Shown: positions 23,521-35,530 of the stretch, piece after piece
Layout of the letters: every line of letters begins with the position of its first letter
How positions within the stretch are numbered: the stretch's first letter is position 1
Assembly (NCBI GenBank): GCA_027946375.1
Contig: JAPEUT010000004.1
Coordinates: forward strand, 177,780-241,779
Origin: Neodidymelliopsis sp. IMI 364377
Lineage: Eukaryota; Ascomycota; Dothideomycetes; Pleosporales; Didymellaceae
Length of the DNA stretch: 64,000 nt
Direction: 5' to 3'
The notes under the pieces: generated by a model
Databases searched by the model: none
The model's input: the letters and a program-made list of their open reading frames with translations, nothing else
What the model was told of the DNA's origin: nothing
Translations under genes and position numbers: made by a program

Positions 23521-26500
23521 AATCTACCTGTTGACGGTAGGCATGAAATCAAGTTATTGCTCAAGATATGCCAAGTCATTATCGTGTACTGACGAGCTCG
23601 TGCTCGGTTCGGTTGATGTGGCTAGGCTTCAAGCGGACTTTCAGCCATAGTATCGTGTCCCTCCCCAAGGTCGAGGCCCATCAGTGTCAGCAAGAATGTC
23701 TTAACGTCTATCACGGAACTGAACCAACGTGCACAGACCACGCTACACTACGATCCTTCTCGACCATGTAAAAGGAGACGTTGCTCCAATCCCTCTCGCA
23801 CTAGCGACATAAACCAGTTTTCCAGCCTTTTCACGCAGTCCCAAGCGCCAGGTCTGATGAAGGACTAATGAGACATTGCTTGGTCGAGAAGCTGACGAAC
23901 CCGGTATAGTGGTAGGTCTCATCTGTCGTTCAGTACTCCGTGAGTTGCACCTGAATAGTGCCTATCACGCTGTGCGTTCCGATAGAAAGCTGGCGACCAT
24001 CATCGATATTATTGGAGCTTTGCAATTGTTGTTAAGACAGTGATCGCACTCATTTGTTACTTTCGACCGAAACCCAATGACGAGAGCTACATAATCTCGC
24101 TATTTAAAGCTGCTCAGCGATCTGATCAGCTTCGAGGACCATTTCAAGTCCAGCATAGCCACTTACCCAAAGTCTCTCTACAGCAGCGTGGCAATCAGAT
24201 CCGATGCTCCGTCAATCTGCCGTTCTACTATGTAATGGCCAGTTCCGGGTGCACGGTCCTGTGTGTTGTCTTCAGCGTCAGGCTTAGTGCAGCTTCATAG
24301 AAAAATGTGAGAAACAACTGCCAGGAGCGTGTAAGACAGAACGAAATAGCTTCAGCTAACATTGTGAACGACGAAGCAGATAGAACAGTATCAGCCGAAT
24401 GGCGCTGGGGTTGAGTGCAAGAGCAGATATTTTTGTGTTGAAGAGGTGTTCGTTGCTTGTGTGTATAAAATCGGGATGAGGGGCCGGATGGTGTATCATG
24501 AGTTGCGTGTCCATCCTATACCGCATATTGATCATACATGTATGCTAATCAAATTGCAGATCCTTACGTATGAGACCTCTATATGCTGGCTGCCTATCCT
24601 CGCGCATTGTGGCGCGCAATTGGAATGAATATTGTGCGATGATGCGGTAAAATTATGCCTTGTTGATCTGATCGTATCCTTTGACTTCAGCCTCAGATGG
24701 CACACCAAGAAATTGCAACTGACTTTTAGAGCATAACAGACAAGAAATGGTAACTGTTCCAAGTTGACTCAAGCGATAGGCGCACTAATAAACAGATTTT
24801 GGCCTCACCCCCAATGACTTCATGATCACCTTGCCACGACTCATGGACGAAACCTTGTTTCCTTTGGAGCACCACGCAACACATTAACCTTTTGGCGCCA
24901 CGCTCGAAGACTCTGGAGTATTTGTCCCCGGATTACAGAAAACCTGAAGGGTCTCACCGGAGCCTAACGTTAGGCTGCAGTGGCCGTTCTTTATGCTTGC
25001 CTAAGAGAGGAACCTGTGTCGGAGTGACAGCTACGTTTGGGAGTTTCCAGCATTATTCTTACATGACGAATCCAACATAGCCAGCCAGCGCAACGACAAA
25101 GGCGGCTGGACCTGAAGCTTGTCGTATAGTACGTTATTGACTGGCGATGTTTACGCTAGATAGTTCAACGCAATTTCGCTTGAATAACTGGCGTTACGAT
25201 CATATTACGCCCTCAACAGTGTTCGCGGATCAGCCAGCGAGTGATAAGCTGTGGAAGATCGTTGTCAACGATCCGTCGAGAAACTAGAGACGCGGAGAAC
25301 GTTGGGGCTGAGCGTCTAGCAGGCGCCAAGGCGGGACGTTGCGGGTCTTTACCAGATGCCGCTTCTTGAACTCGATTTTTTGTCGCTTTCGGAAAGCGCT
25401 CTCACGATGAAATTCAGCGACACAATGTACATTGTACTCTGGTAATCACTAAAAATATCTGTGCTTCTGATGGTCCATGGCATACCGCTGAAATCGGTAG
25501 TTGAGACACCTGACATGGAGTGCTATTGATCGCAGGCTGGGGGATGCAACGTCGGGTCTCACGCCGAATACCTGTAGAATTCAACAATGCAGCGCAGAGC
25601 GCAAAGCGCTTCCCTTGCGGTCTGTAGTTGCGGTAATTACTGTACGTGGGTCAGTTGCAGGGGTGTGTTTGCTAGACTTCGCTAATCTCTCAATTTGATA
25701 GAAGTTTGCTTCCTTTTGCAGGTCGTAAACGACTTCTCGACTTCTCCTACGTCACCTCTTGCTCGCTTGGTCTTCCTCCACGCCGTGTCTCGGGCGCGAC
25801 TCCTCTATCGTGTTGTCTGTCTCCTCGATCAAGTGAGTGGCTCTTGGATCACGGACAAGTTACATTCCAATCATGCTGTACTACAGCTACCGTCAGCAAC
25901 CGATGACCCTAACGTTGTCCGTTCCCACGCTGTACAAATGAGCTTGCGCAACAAGGGCTTTCCGCTAGCTGCATGGCGGATGCACTGCACTGGTTCCGAT
26001 ATTAGAGGCGCCGCGCAGCTTCGACCAGCATGGGTCAGAAAATCTTCACGGCTGCAGAGATGCTGCGGTACTAGGCGCTGTCTTAATGAATTAGTGCATG
26101 GACGATACAGCACCAGTGTCAAAAAGGTATGTTGACAAGTCAGCTCTCCCTTGCATGTTTTCTTCTCGACGACGCTCCCCTGTTCTGTCGGACCACAAAC
26201 GACACCCTCTTATTGGGCTGCGTGACCGCGATTGGGTGAAGAATATCCTGCACTGCAAATCAGCGCAGCCACAGTCAGACCGAGATCTCGTTGTGGCTGC
26301 AGCCCATCGGAAGATCAACACAGCAGTGATCTGTATAATCCGGGGAGACGGTCGAACGTAACGCTCCCTTGTCCCTCGCTACTCGAGATATCCTTTCTTA
26401 CCCCAGCCACCGCCTGATTTTGGGAATCCAACCTGGTCTAAGGCTACGTGTAAACATTTTATCGCACCCCTTGAACCCGGAGCCCGGCCTTTGTACTTCC

Positions 26501-26641
26501 TGATAGCGTGTGGACTGCCGAGACTTGCTCACAAGCAGTCACGCCTTAGATAGTCAAGGTTCACCCATCCTCCCTTTCCCGCTGTCCCCGCTCCTTCACA
26601 GTCTTGACTTTTTGGCTACCCTACGCTGAGACTGCTTCATC
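23521..26641. other. 3.1-kb gene-poor interval
   Basis: No convincing gene. A coding-like scrap on the minus strand at 24178-24290 reads DRAPGTGHYIVERQIDGASD and stops at TAG 24180-24178; it resembles the C-terminal catalytic-His end of an alpha/beta hydrolase but has no supported upstream exon. A perfect palindrome CCTAACGTTAGG lies near 24965-24976. The last ~80 bp before 26642 are pyrimidine-rich, as in fungal core promoters. Confidence 0.5.
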
Positions 26642-27943
26642 ATGATTCATAATCAAACATGGCCGTCGCCTCTGTCCAGGAAGGCATCCCCGTTCAAGGA
26701 CCCTCGCCCACCACCATGCACGCCGGCAAAGACAGCAAAAGCTTGGGACGAGTATGAGAAGAGGGCGGTGCAGAATGCAAGGAAGAGGGACCGAGCCTCG
26801 CAGTCGTCACTACCTCAACGTAATTCAGGCTCTTCGGATTTGTGCAAGAGGTCACGGTCGTCGAGCTCCACAGCAAGATCAAGTTATGATTTCAAGTTTC
26901 GCAACGCTCCTATCTCTACATCAACGGCAGTTGCTACTTGCAAGTCATGCAAGCAAACCATTACATATACCTCTGGGATCTGCGAACGCTGTAAAAAGAC
27001 CATCGTCTTACCCTCGCCCACCGGCGAATCAACACCCACTCTCAGTCCATCAGCTCGCAACTTTGCGTCCACAGACCTCCACTTGCTCGAAAAGAAGACA
27101 TCGTCGGAAGACTCAAGCTCAAGGCCTCTGAGCTCTTCAAAGCGCAAGGACTGTCCACCTGCATTACAGCTCACCAACCCTCCAATTCGGCTTGACTCAT
27201 TGCGACCGCCGCCAAATACACAGGACTTCATGGAGGCCAACCGCAGCCGCAAAGCTTCTTTGACTGATCCTAACGAGCCGTTTCTACGCTTACAGTACGC
27301 TCACCAATATGCGCCTTGTACCTCTTCTATTCCTTCCACACCAACATACCCGTCTACTAGCCCACCCTCGACAATACCTTCGCGCGTATCAACCCGCCCA
27401 TCTAGCTTCGCACAAATGACTTCTCCGCTCACACAGCATGCCGTTATGCCTGCATACACACGACACAACAGCGCAACGCCCTCCGAGTTCAGCTCCCTCC
27501 ATCACTACACAACCATCGCCGCAGCCCCCACCTCTGCGCCATCCCTCCACCGCATAAGCAACGCACTACAGAACACCACCTCAGCATGGGACGACTGGGA
27601 CTCTGACGGTGAAGACAAAGTCCGGCTCGTCGGGTACTGGAAGCGCAGCGGCAAAGACAAGACCACCTCGACCACGTCGAAGGGCAAAGACAAAGAGCGC
27701 CAGCGCGCCGACAGCAAAGTCTCCGTTTCCAGTGGCGAAGAGCGGCGCAGCCACGAAAAGCCGTCGGTAAAGAGTAAGAGCAGCCTCGACCGCAAGAGTG
27801 AGAAAAAGCAAAGCAAGGAGAGCTCGCGATCGCAGTCGCGTACGAGCGACGCAAAAGCAACAACGTCGCCCGAGCGAGAGGCGCACAAAAAGCACAAGAA
27901 GAGGCCCAGTGGGTTTATCAGAGCTATCAGCTGCGGTTGCTGA
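26642..27943 (+). CDS. Hypothetical disordered protein with a CxxC zinc ribbon
   Basis: Single exon, 433 aa. Near residues 100-120 it has CKSCKQTITYTSGICERCKK, a C-x2-C-x10-C-x2-C pattern of a small zinc ribbon. The remainder is low-complexity and Pro/Ser/Thr-rich. The last third is a charged Lys/Ser/Arg/Glu tract (KGKDKERQRADSK, SSLDRKSEKKQSKES) ending in FIRAISCGC. Proteins of this architecture are common in filamentous ascomycetes and mostly uncharacterised. No function is assigned; the strongly basic tail suggests binding to nucleic acid or acidic partners, which is inference. Confidence 0.8.
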   Translation: MIHNQTWPSPLSRKASPFKDPRPPPCTPAKTAKAWDEYEKRAVQNARKRDRASQSSLPQRNSGSSDLCKRSRSSSSTARSSYDFKFRNAPISTSTAVATCKSCKQTITYTSGICERCKKTIVLPSPTGESTPTLSPSARNFASTDLHLLEKKTSSEDSSSRPLSSSKRKDCPPALQLTNPPIRLDSLRPPPNTQDFMEANRSRKASLTDPNEPFLRLQYAHQYAPCTSSIPSTPTYPSTSPPSTIPSRVSTRPSSFAQMTSPLTQHAVMPAYTRHNSATPSEFSSLHHYTTIAAAPTSAPSLHRISNALQNTTSAWDDWDSDGEDKVRLVGYWKRSGKDKTTSTTSKGKDKERQRADSKVSVSSGEERRSHEKPSVKSKSSLDRKSEKKQSKESSRSQSRTSDAKATTSPEREAHKKHKKRPSGFIRAISCGC

Positions 27944-28428
27944 GATCTACATGTGTTTTACGACTTTCACGATGGTGTTTATGCGACTTCTGGGTCTTAT
28001 GATTGTGCATTTTTGTACTGCTATGGCGGAGAATGTATTGAGACGACATGGTTACATTTTTTATGATTGTGTTTTCTCTGTTTGGAGAAGGAGTAATCTC
28101 ACGATTGTATGGTTACGGCAATATCTTTTATGACAATGGCATAGGCTACGGCCGGACGCAGCGATGTTTGTTTGCTTTTAGTACTAGCATGGGAAGATAG
28201 CCTAGGTAGCTGACGACGACGGTCGATACGAGAATGCATCTGATGACAGCGATCTTTTTTTTTCCTTTCTTAGGGCTTCAACCAAACAGCTGTGATCATG
28301 ACCTTGAGTTCTGCAGCTGTTGTTCCTGTTGACAACCCCTAGAACCTCTACTAGACAAAACAAAACAAACATTCCATGACGGGTGGTCAGCCGCCTCGCT
28401 CACAGGACCACCGCACATACGTCGTCTT

Positions 28429-28823
28429 TCATTTCTGCCACCCAACTACCAAACAAACCTGTCGTTAGCGCTCGGGTCTGATGCTTGTCATTTCCTCTCC
28501 CTAACTGGACACCACAACAACTTACCCCTCCACCGCCCAATCAGCAGCCCCTTCGACCACCCAGACTTTGACCCCTCATCCTGGTAAACGCTCGCCACGG
28601 TATGCTTGTATCCGCGCAACGTACTCGAGGCGAGATGCCAGGCGACATCCCGGCGGCTAATTGCATGTTCTATTTTGGTTCTCTCATAAGGCAGAGCCGG
28701 GTTGCGGGGCGGTGAGTTGTACCACCTCGACTGCAGGTCACGTGCGTACCGTCTTGCACCTACAGCTGCGATTTCGAACCTCGTGATGCATGTAAGCAGA
28801 AGTGATAAATGGAATTGGGTCAC
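28429..28823 (-). CDS. Possible small two-exon gene (unverified)
   Basis: A minus-strand frame ending at 28526 reads RYARDLQSRWYNSPPRNP, then RTKIEHAISRRDVAWHLA and RGYKHTVASVYQDEGSKSGW, which is unusually protein-like for an intergenic stretch. A GTAAGT donor at 28525 and an acceptor at 28446 remove 80 bp and give the short end VGWQK with TGA at 28431-28429. No good ATG was found: the open frame begins with GTG at 28823, so a further 5' exon is likely, or this is a remnant. Family not recognised. Confidence 0.35.
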
Positions 28824-28899
28824 GTGGCTATGTATTCAATTGTACACTGCGAGCATACTAGGAGATCACCACAGCGAGACACTCGAATTGTGTAAAAGC

Positions 28900-31800
28900 T
28901 GACACGCAAAAGCAATGCTGGACGAGAATCGCGAGGACCTGGTGGTGTGATCATCCACATGAAACAGCGACAGACATCAAGACATCTGCAGTGCTATGTA
29001 AGATGACATCGTTCTCTGCATGTCTGTTTCGAATAGCTCAACTTGCAGACCTTACGCAGGTCCAACAACGACTATCTGCGGGCCAGACCTGCAGACCTGG
29101 TGGCAATCGTGCAGCTCTGCAGATTCCATGTACCCGTTTTCTGGTCGTCTGGCCTGGCGACAATGTAGCATTTGGGGCGAGTATGCAGCATATCTGATTT
29201 GAGTGGAGACACGGATTCAGACGTGGAGGCTTTGCGGCACATCAAGCCCGGTTGTGGATGCTATAAATGCAAAACGGGCGCTGTGGACGTGAGTTACACA
29301 AAGTGCGGCAGGCGTCTTGGAGAATCGTCGAGACCTCCTCGACAGATGGTGGGTAAAATACTGTTGGGCATCGAGCATCCATGCAGTCCTTCACTTCCAC
29401 AACGGTTTGATCGTCGTCCTGGTTGTAATGTTTGTGCGGATGATCTCAACGGTGAAGGTGGCACAGAGAAGGCTGGCGATACAAGTGGCGGTGTGAAGAC
29501 GTAGAGAATCATGTTCTCGTTCGTAGACGCCAGGCGGACGCTGTCGATGCAAGCCTTGTCAAAAGGAGATTTACTATCAGTATGTCATCTGTCCTGCGAT
29601 CAACTCCTGCGCCGTGAATCGTTCCGGGAACATGATTGTCTACATTGCATGCGCCTTTTCAAGCGTGTGGTTAAGTGCAATTGTCAATGATATCAGAGTT
29701 GACCGGTGAATCTGTTGCTTGTGCGCTCATGACTTGTTAGATTGTGGAATTCGTATATTACGTCAGTCTATGCCTTCGAACCGATCCACGTGTAAGGCGA
29801 GCATGGTGGAGTGAACTGAAGCCGGAGAGCTTTCTTGCTTGGCGAGACGTTTCGACTTGCAGATTGTCGGTCAACGACGAGAATGCTGCTGCCTGCCTAG
29901 CACATGCTCGACGGATACTTACATGAGCACATGCGACTTCAACATCCAAGGAGAGAGCGGTGAAGTGATTGACAGAGACGGAGTTGGAAATGAAGATAGA
30001 CCATTCGACCTGACGCGATGCAGAGAACAAGGAGAAGTAGGAACTAACGATTAAGATTATCAAGCCGTATTGGAAGCATCCAACAGCAGCCAGCAAGACT
30101 AAGTAGACACCATGTGTCATTGGGTTCTTCGAGTGGTAAGCTTCGCGCAAAGCCCATCAAGAGTTCGTATCTTTAACATTATCCAGTGGGAATGCGGTGA
30201 TAGCTTCTTTACGAAGCACTCCTCTTGCAGCTTCGATCGCGCCGCCCACAGCCCGAACAACCCCCTAAATCCCTTACACCACTCTATCACAGCGTTCGCG
30301 CAGGAGAACAGCTCGTCTACACATGGCCGCGTGGACACGGCCTCTCTTGTGGCGAGATCGTCGTGTACAAGTGTTGACGTACGAGAGATTGTCGACACTA
30401 AACACGCCAGCAAGGCAGGGCTTACGAGAGGGCAGTCGCGAGTGAACGATCCAAATCTCTCTTGGCCCACACTGGCTACTAGTGATGGTGGCTCGCCTAA
30501 AGAGGGTCATTGTGCTCCAGGGAATAACGGCGTACGGACGGCGTACCCTCGAGACGCAAAGACGGGAGATGTGATCTCCACCCTGCCGCTATCAGAAGTC
30601 GGCAAGGCGTCTCGGTGTGGCGACCAGGCCCTAGTCAGGAACAGCACAAGATGTCAGGTTTTCGAAGTGGTACTGCAGACTAGAGAGAGGACTATGTGCC
30701 CATCATGTGCAAGAAGTCCTCGACGCGCAGCGCTGCCCGCACACGCTCGCGGATGCTTCGGCTTAAGCTGAACGGCGCGCACCAATGAATGAGGAGGTGG
30801 ATCTAGCGGAGGATGGGTGCTCAAGCACAAGGATCCGGACAGATTCGTCGGCAGCTCGGTAGGATGGACCATGACCACCTCGGGAGCAAAGCGGCAATTT
30901 AACGTCATTTGTCGTGTTTGCTAAAATTGGAAGGAGTTCCCATCAGTCATTCGGGAGTTCTTTTTGTTGCGCATGAGCGCAATCTCGTAGATACGAAAGC
31001 TGCAGAAGAGTTGCGGGGCGACGATGTGCCGGTACTTGGATAGCACCGTGATCAGCACCTTAGGACACGTCAAGCCGCACAAACAATCCATCGTCAATAA
31101 GCTAAACAGCCGTTTCTGTCACCGGTGCTTACTCCCGACAGCGTGCCATCCGTCGGTTGTCACTAAAGCTTGTCGTGTCGTGGGCGGCTGGTGCAGTAGG
31201 AGTAGGGCAGGTGTGGCCCGAAGTGGACCGGGCGCGTGTGAAGATACGAGGAGCGGGAAAGGGTCTTGCCTGCGAGGAGCTGCTCTGCTGCAGATGGCCT
31301 CTGTTGTGCGTGGGCGCATCTCTGCATTGCGACGCGCGGACACAGCAGCAGTTTGTTTGCTCGGCGGTGCTTTCGTCTGACGTAAATTTGAGGGAGCTCT
31401 GGTCTTGGGTTTTCTTGGAGGCTCCTGCCCAGCGCTCCAGTCGCGGTTGCGGCTTTCAGGATTGCTCGGCGCGCTAGGCCCGTTCCTGTCAAAGGTGTGG
31501 GGATGGACGCTCTCTCCCCCTGACTTTTCCTTATCTCAGCTAAAGCGTGGCTTCAAGTGCAATCTCTGCCTTGCACCACTGGATGCATCCAATGCTTGAC
31601 TAGCCTAAGCTTTTCGCTACACTCGATCGCCTGACCGGAAATGCAAGCTTTTCACGGCGGTTTAAGTCGCGACGGCGTTGGCTCATGCCATGCAACCAAA
31701 CAACAAGCACTGGCCGGGCGACACGGTACGGCACAGCAGCCACAGTGACATACAGTGCAATGCTCCAGCTCGAGCAGACGCCCGTCAGCTCTCCTATTCA

Positions 31801-32646
31801 TGCGAAACATGCCGTTCGCCAGACGCTCGTGTTCAAGGCGCGCCGCGAGCCAATCCCTACGCCCAGGAATAGACGGTAACCCTACCGATGATCACACCTC
31901 GGACAGCCCTAGCATTGACCGTGCTTCACAAGAAATTGCCGCTGCTTCCACATTCGGCCTTATTCCGCTCTGCTCATTGGACCACTCCGTGAAACGGCGT
32001 CCAGCTTTCCACTTCCGACATGATGGCCAAAGACATGACTAGCACATGGCCAGCACGGCTCCAGAAACGCTGGATATAACTACTTGACCGCACTCCTCCC
32101 ATGCTGTTCTCCCCACCACGCTCGTTGTAGGCAGACCGTCAAGTCCCTTGCCTTCAGCACCCAGAGTACTTTCAGTAGTACTCAGACTCTCGTTAACCTT
32201 TGCTGTAATCGTCACTCGCTCGCCTTGCGCACTTAATACCAACACCTTGCTTGCATCGAACCGATCGGTGCTCGTACGCTATCCTTACATCTCGACCACC
32301 CGCGAATTAATTGATTATTAGACTACAGCTCGTGCTGTCCAGTCGCCACTACCTTGATAGATCACGCCCTACTGGTACGTTCTCTCCCCGAGCTTCACCG
32401 CACTGCAAGATCCATGGCTTGGCACGTGGTTGCTACTAGAAGCACCACCACGTGCATGTCAAACATGATCATCATCGACCCGACATCGAAGTCACGACGT
32501 CTCACACCGGAGACTGGGCATCAACGCTGCAATTATACCCAGCTACGGCCCAAGTCTTCGATGCGAGTCCTACGGTTGTCTTGTCTACGCCTCAATTTTT
32601 ATACCGAGCATCAACTTATCTGCGATTTTACAGATCTACACCAATC
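28900..32646. other. Gene-poor interval before the glyoxal oxidase
   Basis: About 3.7 kb with no gene I can support. The longest ATG frame is 30112-30771 (+, 219 aa). On the opposite strand 30117-30470 reads RPCVDELFSCANAVIEWCKG and LWAARSKLQEECFVKK, and 30080-30150 reads THGVYLVLLAAVGCFQYG. Either strand could be a decayed gene; neither has splice or start support. Confidence 0.4.
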
Positions 32647-35082
32647 ATGAGGGCTTCCATCCTTGCCTTCGGCGCCTTCGCCGGGCTCGCCTCAGCCAAC
32701 ATCAACTTCAACTGGGTCAACCCTACTTGCGACATCAACGCCCCCAGCCGCTGCCTGACCGGACAGCATTGTGACGGTAACAACTGTGTTGCCGACATCA
32801 AGAGCGACCACTCCAAGATCTCGTCTTCCCACCTCCAGATTGTCCCAGAGAAGAGGCAGACCAAGTACTCCCAGGACGGCCAGTGTGGTCCTGCCCACGG
32901 CAACTTGCTCTGCGATCCCAAGAGCACAGTCTACAGCGGTACCTGCTGCTCCCAGTACGGCTGGTGTGGATCCACCGAGGGCCATTGTGGAACGGGATGT
33001 CTGTCTGGCTGCAGTAACTCTGCTGCGCCTGTAGCTACCAAGGCTGCCGCTGTTCCCGCCAGGGATGACGGCAGGTGCGGCAAGGACTTCGGCGGTGCCT
33101 CATGCGATGCCAACGGCGCGTACGGTGGATGCTGCAGCTCCTACGGATACTGCGGTTCTACTGACGGCCACTGCCTCGTCGCCAATGGCTGCCAGAATGG
33201 CTGCAAGGACTCTACTCCTACCCAGGCTGCTCCCACCACCGCTGCCGCCACCCGTCCTCCTTCCACCACCACATCTGGCGAGCCCGTTCTCGGCAAGCCT
33301 TCCAGTGTCGATGTAGCTCCCGTCCAGCCCACTGGCGTTCAGACCACCGATGGAAGCTGCGGTGCCACTTTCGGTGACACCGTCTGCGGCTCTTGGGCTC
33401 AGGGATCTTGCTGCTCCATGTACGGGTATTGCGGAAACACCACGGCGCATTGCGGTGAGGGCTGTCAGTCTGGTCCTTGTGTCAACGCTCCTTCTGTCCC
33501 CGCTCCCAAGGCTAGCCCTGCTCCCGCTGCCGCTAAGCCCGGTAGCATCCAGATGAAGGGTCGCTCCGGTGTCCCTGCTATGCACGCTGGTCTGATGCCC
33601 AACGGTAAGGTCGTCTTCCTCGACAAGGTTGAGAACTACACCGAACTCAAGCTTGCCAACGGACAGTACGCCTACTCCTCCGAGTACGATCCTACCACCC
33701 AGAAGTTGACTCCTCTGGCTTACAAGACCAACGCTTTCTGCTCCGGCGGTATCTTCCTTGCTGATGGACGATTCGTCTCCCTTGGTGGTAACGCTCCTCT
33801 CGATTTCATCGACCCTACCGTCGGTGATGGTTTCAAGGGTATCCGTTTCCTCAAGCGCTCTGCCTCTGACGCTTCTCTTGACGGTCAGGCATGGAGCGAG
33901 CCTGGCACACAGCTGAACACCGCTCGTTGGTACGCGTCCGTCCAGATCATGCCCAACAACCAGATCTTCGTCGCTTCCGGCTCGCTGAACGGTCTTGACC
34001 CTACCAAGCCTGAGAACAACAACCCTACCTACGAGATCCTCAACGCCGACGGTTCCCCTCAGGGCAAGTCGATCAACATGGAGATTCTCAGCAAGAACCA
34101 GCCCTACTACATGTACCCCTTCCTCCACTTGATGAAGGATGGCAACCTGTTCGTCCAGGTTTCCAAGTCTGCTGAGATCTTCAACGTCGGCACCGGCAAC
34201 GTTGTCCGCACCCTCCCTGACCTTCCCGGTACATACCGTACCTACCCCAACACCGGTGGCTCCGTCATGATGCCCCTTTCTAGCGCCAACCAGTGGAGCC
34301 CTGACGTTATCATTTGCGGTGGTGGCCCTTACCAGGACATCACTGCTCCTGCTGACCCATCTTGCGGTCGCATCAAGCCCCTCGACGCCAACCCTACCTG
34401 GGAGATGGACTCCATGCCTGAGGGTCGTGGTATGGTCGAGGGAACTCTTCTTGCCGATGGAACCATCGTCTGGGTCAACGGTGCTCAGGAGGGTGCTCAA
34501 GGTTTCGGTGTCGCTCAGGATCCTGCTCTTGAGGTTCTTCTCTACGACCCTACTGCTGCCAAGGGCAAGCGCTTCACTACTGGTCCCAAGTCAACCATTG
34601 CCCGTCTCTACCACAGTGTCGCTCTTCTCCTCCTCGACGGTACCCTCCTGATCTCTGGATCTAACCCCGTCGAGCAGCCCATCCTCCAGCCCACTGCTAA
34701 GGACCCCTACGTCACCGAGTTCCGTAACGAGATCTACACTCCTCCTTACCTCCAGGGCAACCCTACCCGTCCCTCCGCCGTCCAGATCTCTAACAAGGCT
34801 CTTAAGGCTGACGGTTCCACCTTCACCATCAAGTTCAACGCCCCTGCCAACTCCAAGGCTGTCAAGGTCTCCCTCTACTACGGTGGCTTCGTTACCCACT
34901 CTGTCCACATGGGTCACCGCATGTTGTTCCTTGACAACACTGGCTTCAAGGCTGGTGCGACTGCCCAGAGCATCACCGTTACCATGCCCCCCAACAGGAA
35001 CATCGCTCCTGCTGGTCCTTACGTTATCTACGTTCTCGTTGACGGTGTTCCCGCTATGGGCCAGTTCGTCAACGTCTCGTAA
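32647..35082 (+). CDS. Secreted glyoxal oxidase-like copper radical oxidase (AA5_1) with three CBM18 modules
   Basis: Single exon, 811 aa from ATG 32647, which begins a signal peptide MRASILAFGAFAGLASA with likely cleavage before NINF. Three Cys-rich chitin-binding (CBM18, hevein-like) modules follow at about residues 75-120, 139-186 and 232-278, each with the CCSxYGxCG core, joined by Pro/Thr/Ala-rich linkers. The catalytic part (about 300-811) is a galactose/glyoxal oxidase N-domain plus DUF1929. The expected radical-copper residues are seen: Cys in KTNAFCSGG and Tyr in YRTYPNTGGSVMMPL (crosslinked Cys-Tyr pair), Tyr-His in RLYHSVALLLLDG and His in VTHSVHMGHRM. It oxidises aldehydes to acids, making H2O2. 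CBM18 should anchor it to chitin, so a cell-wall role is likely. Codons are strongly biased to C-ending and T-ending forms, suggesting high expression. Confidence 0.95.
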   Translation: MRASILAFGAFAGLASANINFNWVNPTCDINAPSRCLTGQHCDGNNCVADIKSDHSKISSSHLQIVPEKRQTKYSQDGQCGPAHGNLLCDPKSTVYSGTCCSQYGWCGSTEGHCGTGCLSGCSNSAAPVATKAAAVPARDDGRCGKDFGGASCDANGAYGGCCSSYGYCGSTDGHCLVANGCQNGCKDSTPTQAAPTTAAATRPPSTTTSGEPVLGKPSSVDVAPVQPTGVQTTDGSCGATFGDTVCGSWAQGSCCSMYGYCGNTTAHCGEGCQSGPCVNAPSVPAPKASPAPAAAKPGSIQMKGRSGVPAMHAGLMPNGKVVFLDKVENYTELKLANGQYAYSSEYDPTTQKLTPLAYKTNAFCSGGIFLADGRFVSLGGNAPLDFIDPTVGDGFKGIRFLKRSASDASLDGQAWSEPGTQLNTARWYASVQIMPNNQIFVASGSLNGLDPTKPENNNPTYEILNADGSPQGKSINMEILSKNQPYYMYPFLHLMKDGNLFVQVSKSAEIFNVGTGNVVRTLPDLPGTYRTYPNTGGSVMMPLSSANQWSPDVIICGGGPYQDITAPADPSCGRIKPLDANPTWEMDSMPEGRGMVEGTLLADGTIVWVNGAQEGAQGFGVAQDPALEVLLYDPTAAKGKRFTTGPKSTIARLYHSVALLLLDGTLLISGSNPVEQPILQPTAKDPYVTEFRNEIYTPPYLQGNPTRPSAVQISNKALKADGSTFTIKFNAPANSKAVKVSLYYGGFVTHSVHMGHRMLFLDNTGFKAGATAQSITVTMPPNRNIAPAGPYVIYVLVDGVPAMGQFVNVS

Positions 35083-35530
35083 GCGTTTCTATGCATGATG
35101 AGCTGGATGAGGTTTTCTTTGCTTTTGTTTGACTAGTTTTACCTGGTTGGGAGAATCGCTTTATACCTGAGTCGAGTACGAGATAGTCAACAGATGCAAT
35201 TCCGTTCATTCGGGTGTTTAACAATATTGTGCCTCACCACATTTGCTGCCATGTTTTGTGACTCATCACAATCGGCTTAATACGTCCCGCGTGGAGTTGC
35301 GCGTATCTAGTCTGTGAGGGTATATGCTATCGTCTCACAAATCACGGTCGTCGGTCCACGCTTTCGCCATAACTACGTCATGATGAGCTACACAACCGTA
35401 ACACTCACGATTACGCAGATAGATTTTCGATATACAAATAAATACTGGTGAAAGGACAGTAAATATACAGTAGACATTGCCTGTAAACCAAGTCCAATTT
35501 AACACCCACTCAAATAACCAAACATCCAAC

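Noticed and set aside
24960..24980. CCTAACGTTAGG palindrome resembling two telomere units head to head
   Set aside because: A single 12-bp match of this kind is expected by chance and nothing around it is telomeric.
30117..30470. Minus-strand CX9C-like protein (DELFSCANAVIEWCKG and following)
   Set aside because: Only one of the four expected cysteine positions fits the CMC spacing, there is no ATG, and a 219-codon plus-strand ATG frame overlaps it; evidence is too weak either way.
33100..34500. 466-codon open frame antisense to the glyoxal oxidase
   Set aside because: Codon-bias shadow of a strongly C/T-ending coding sequence; the sense frame has signal peptide, modules and catalytic residues.
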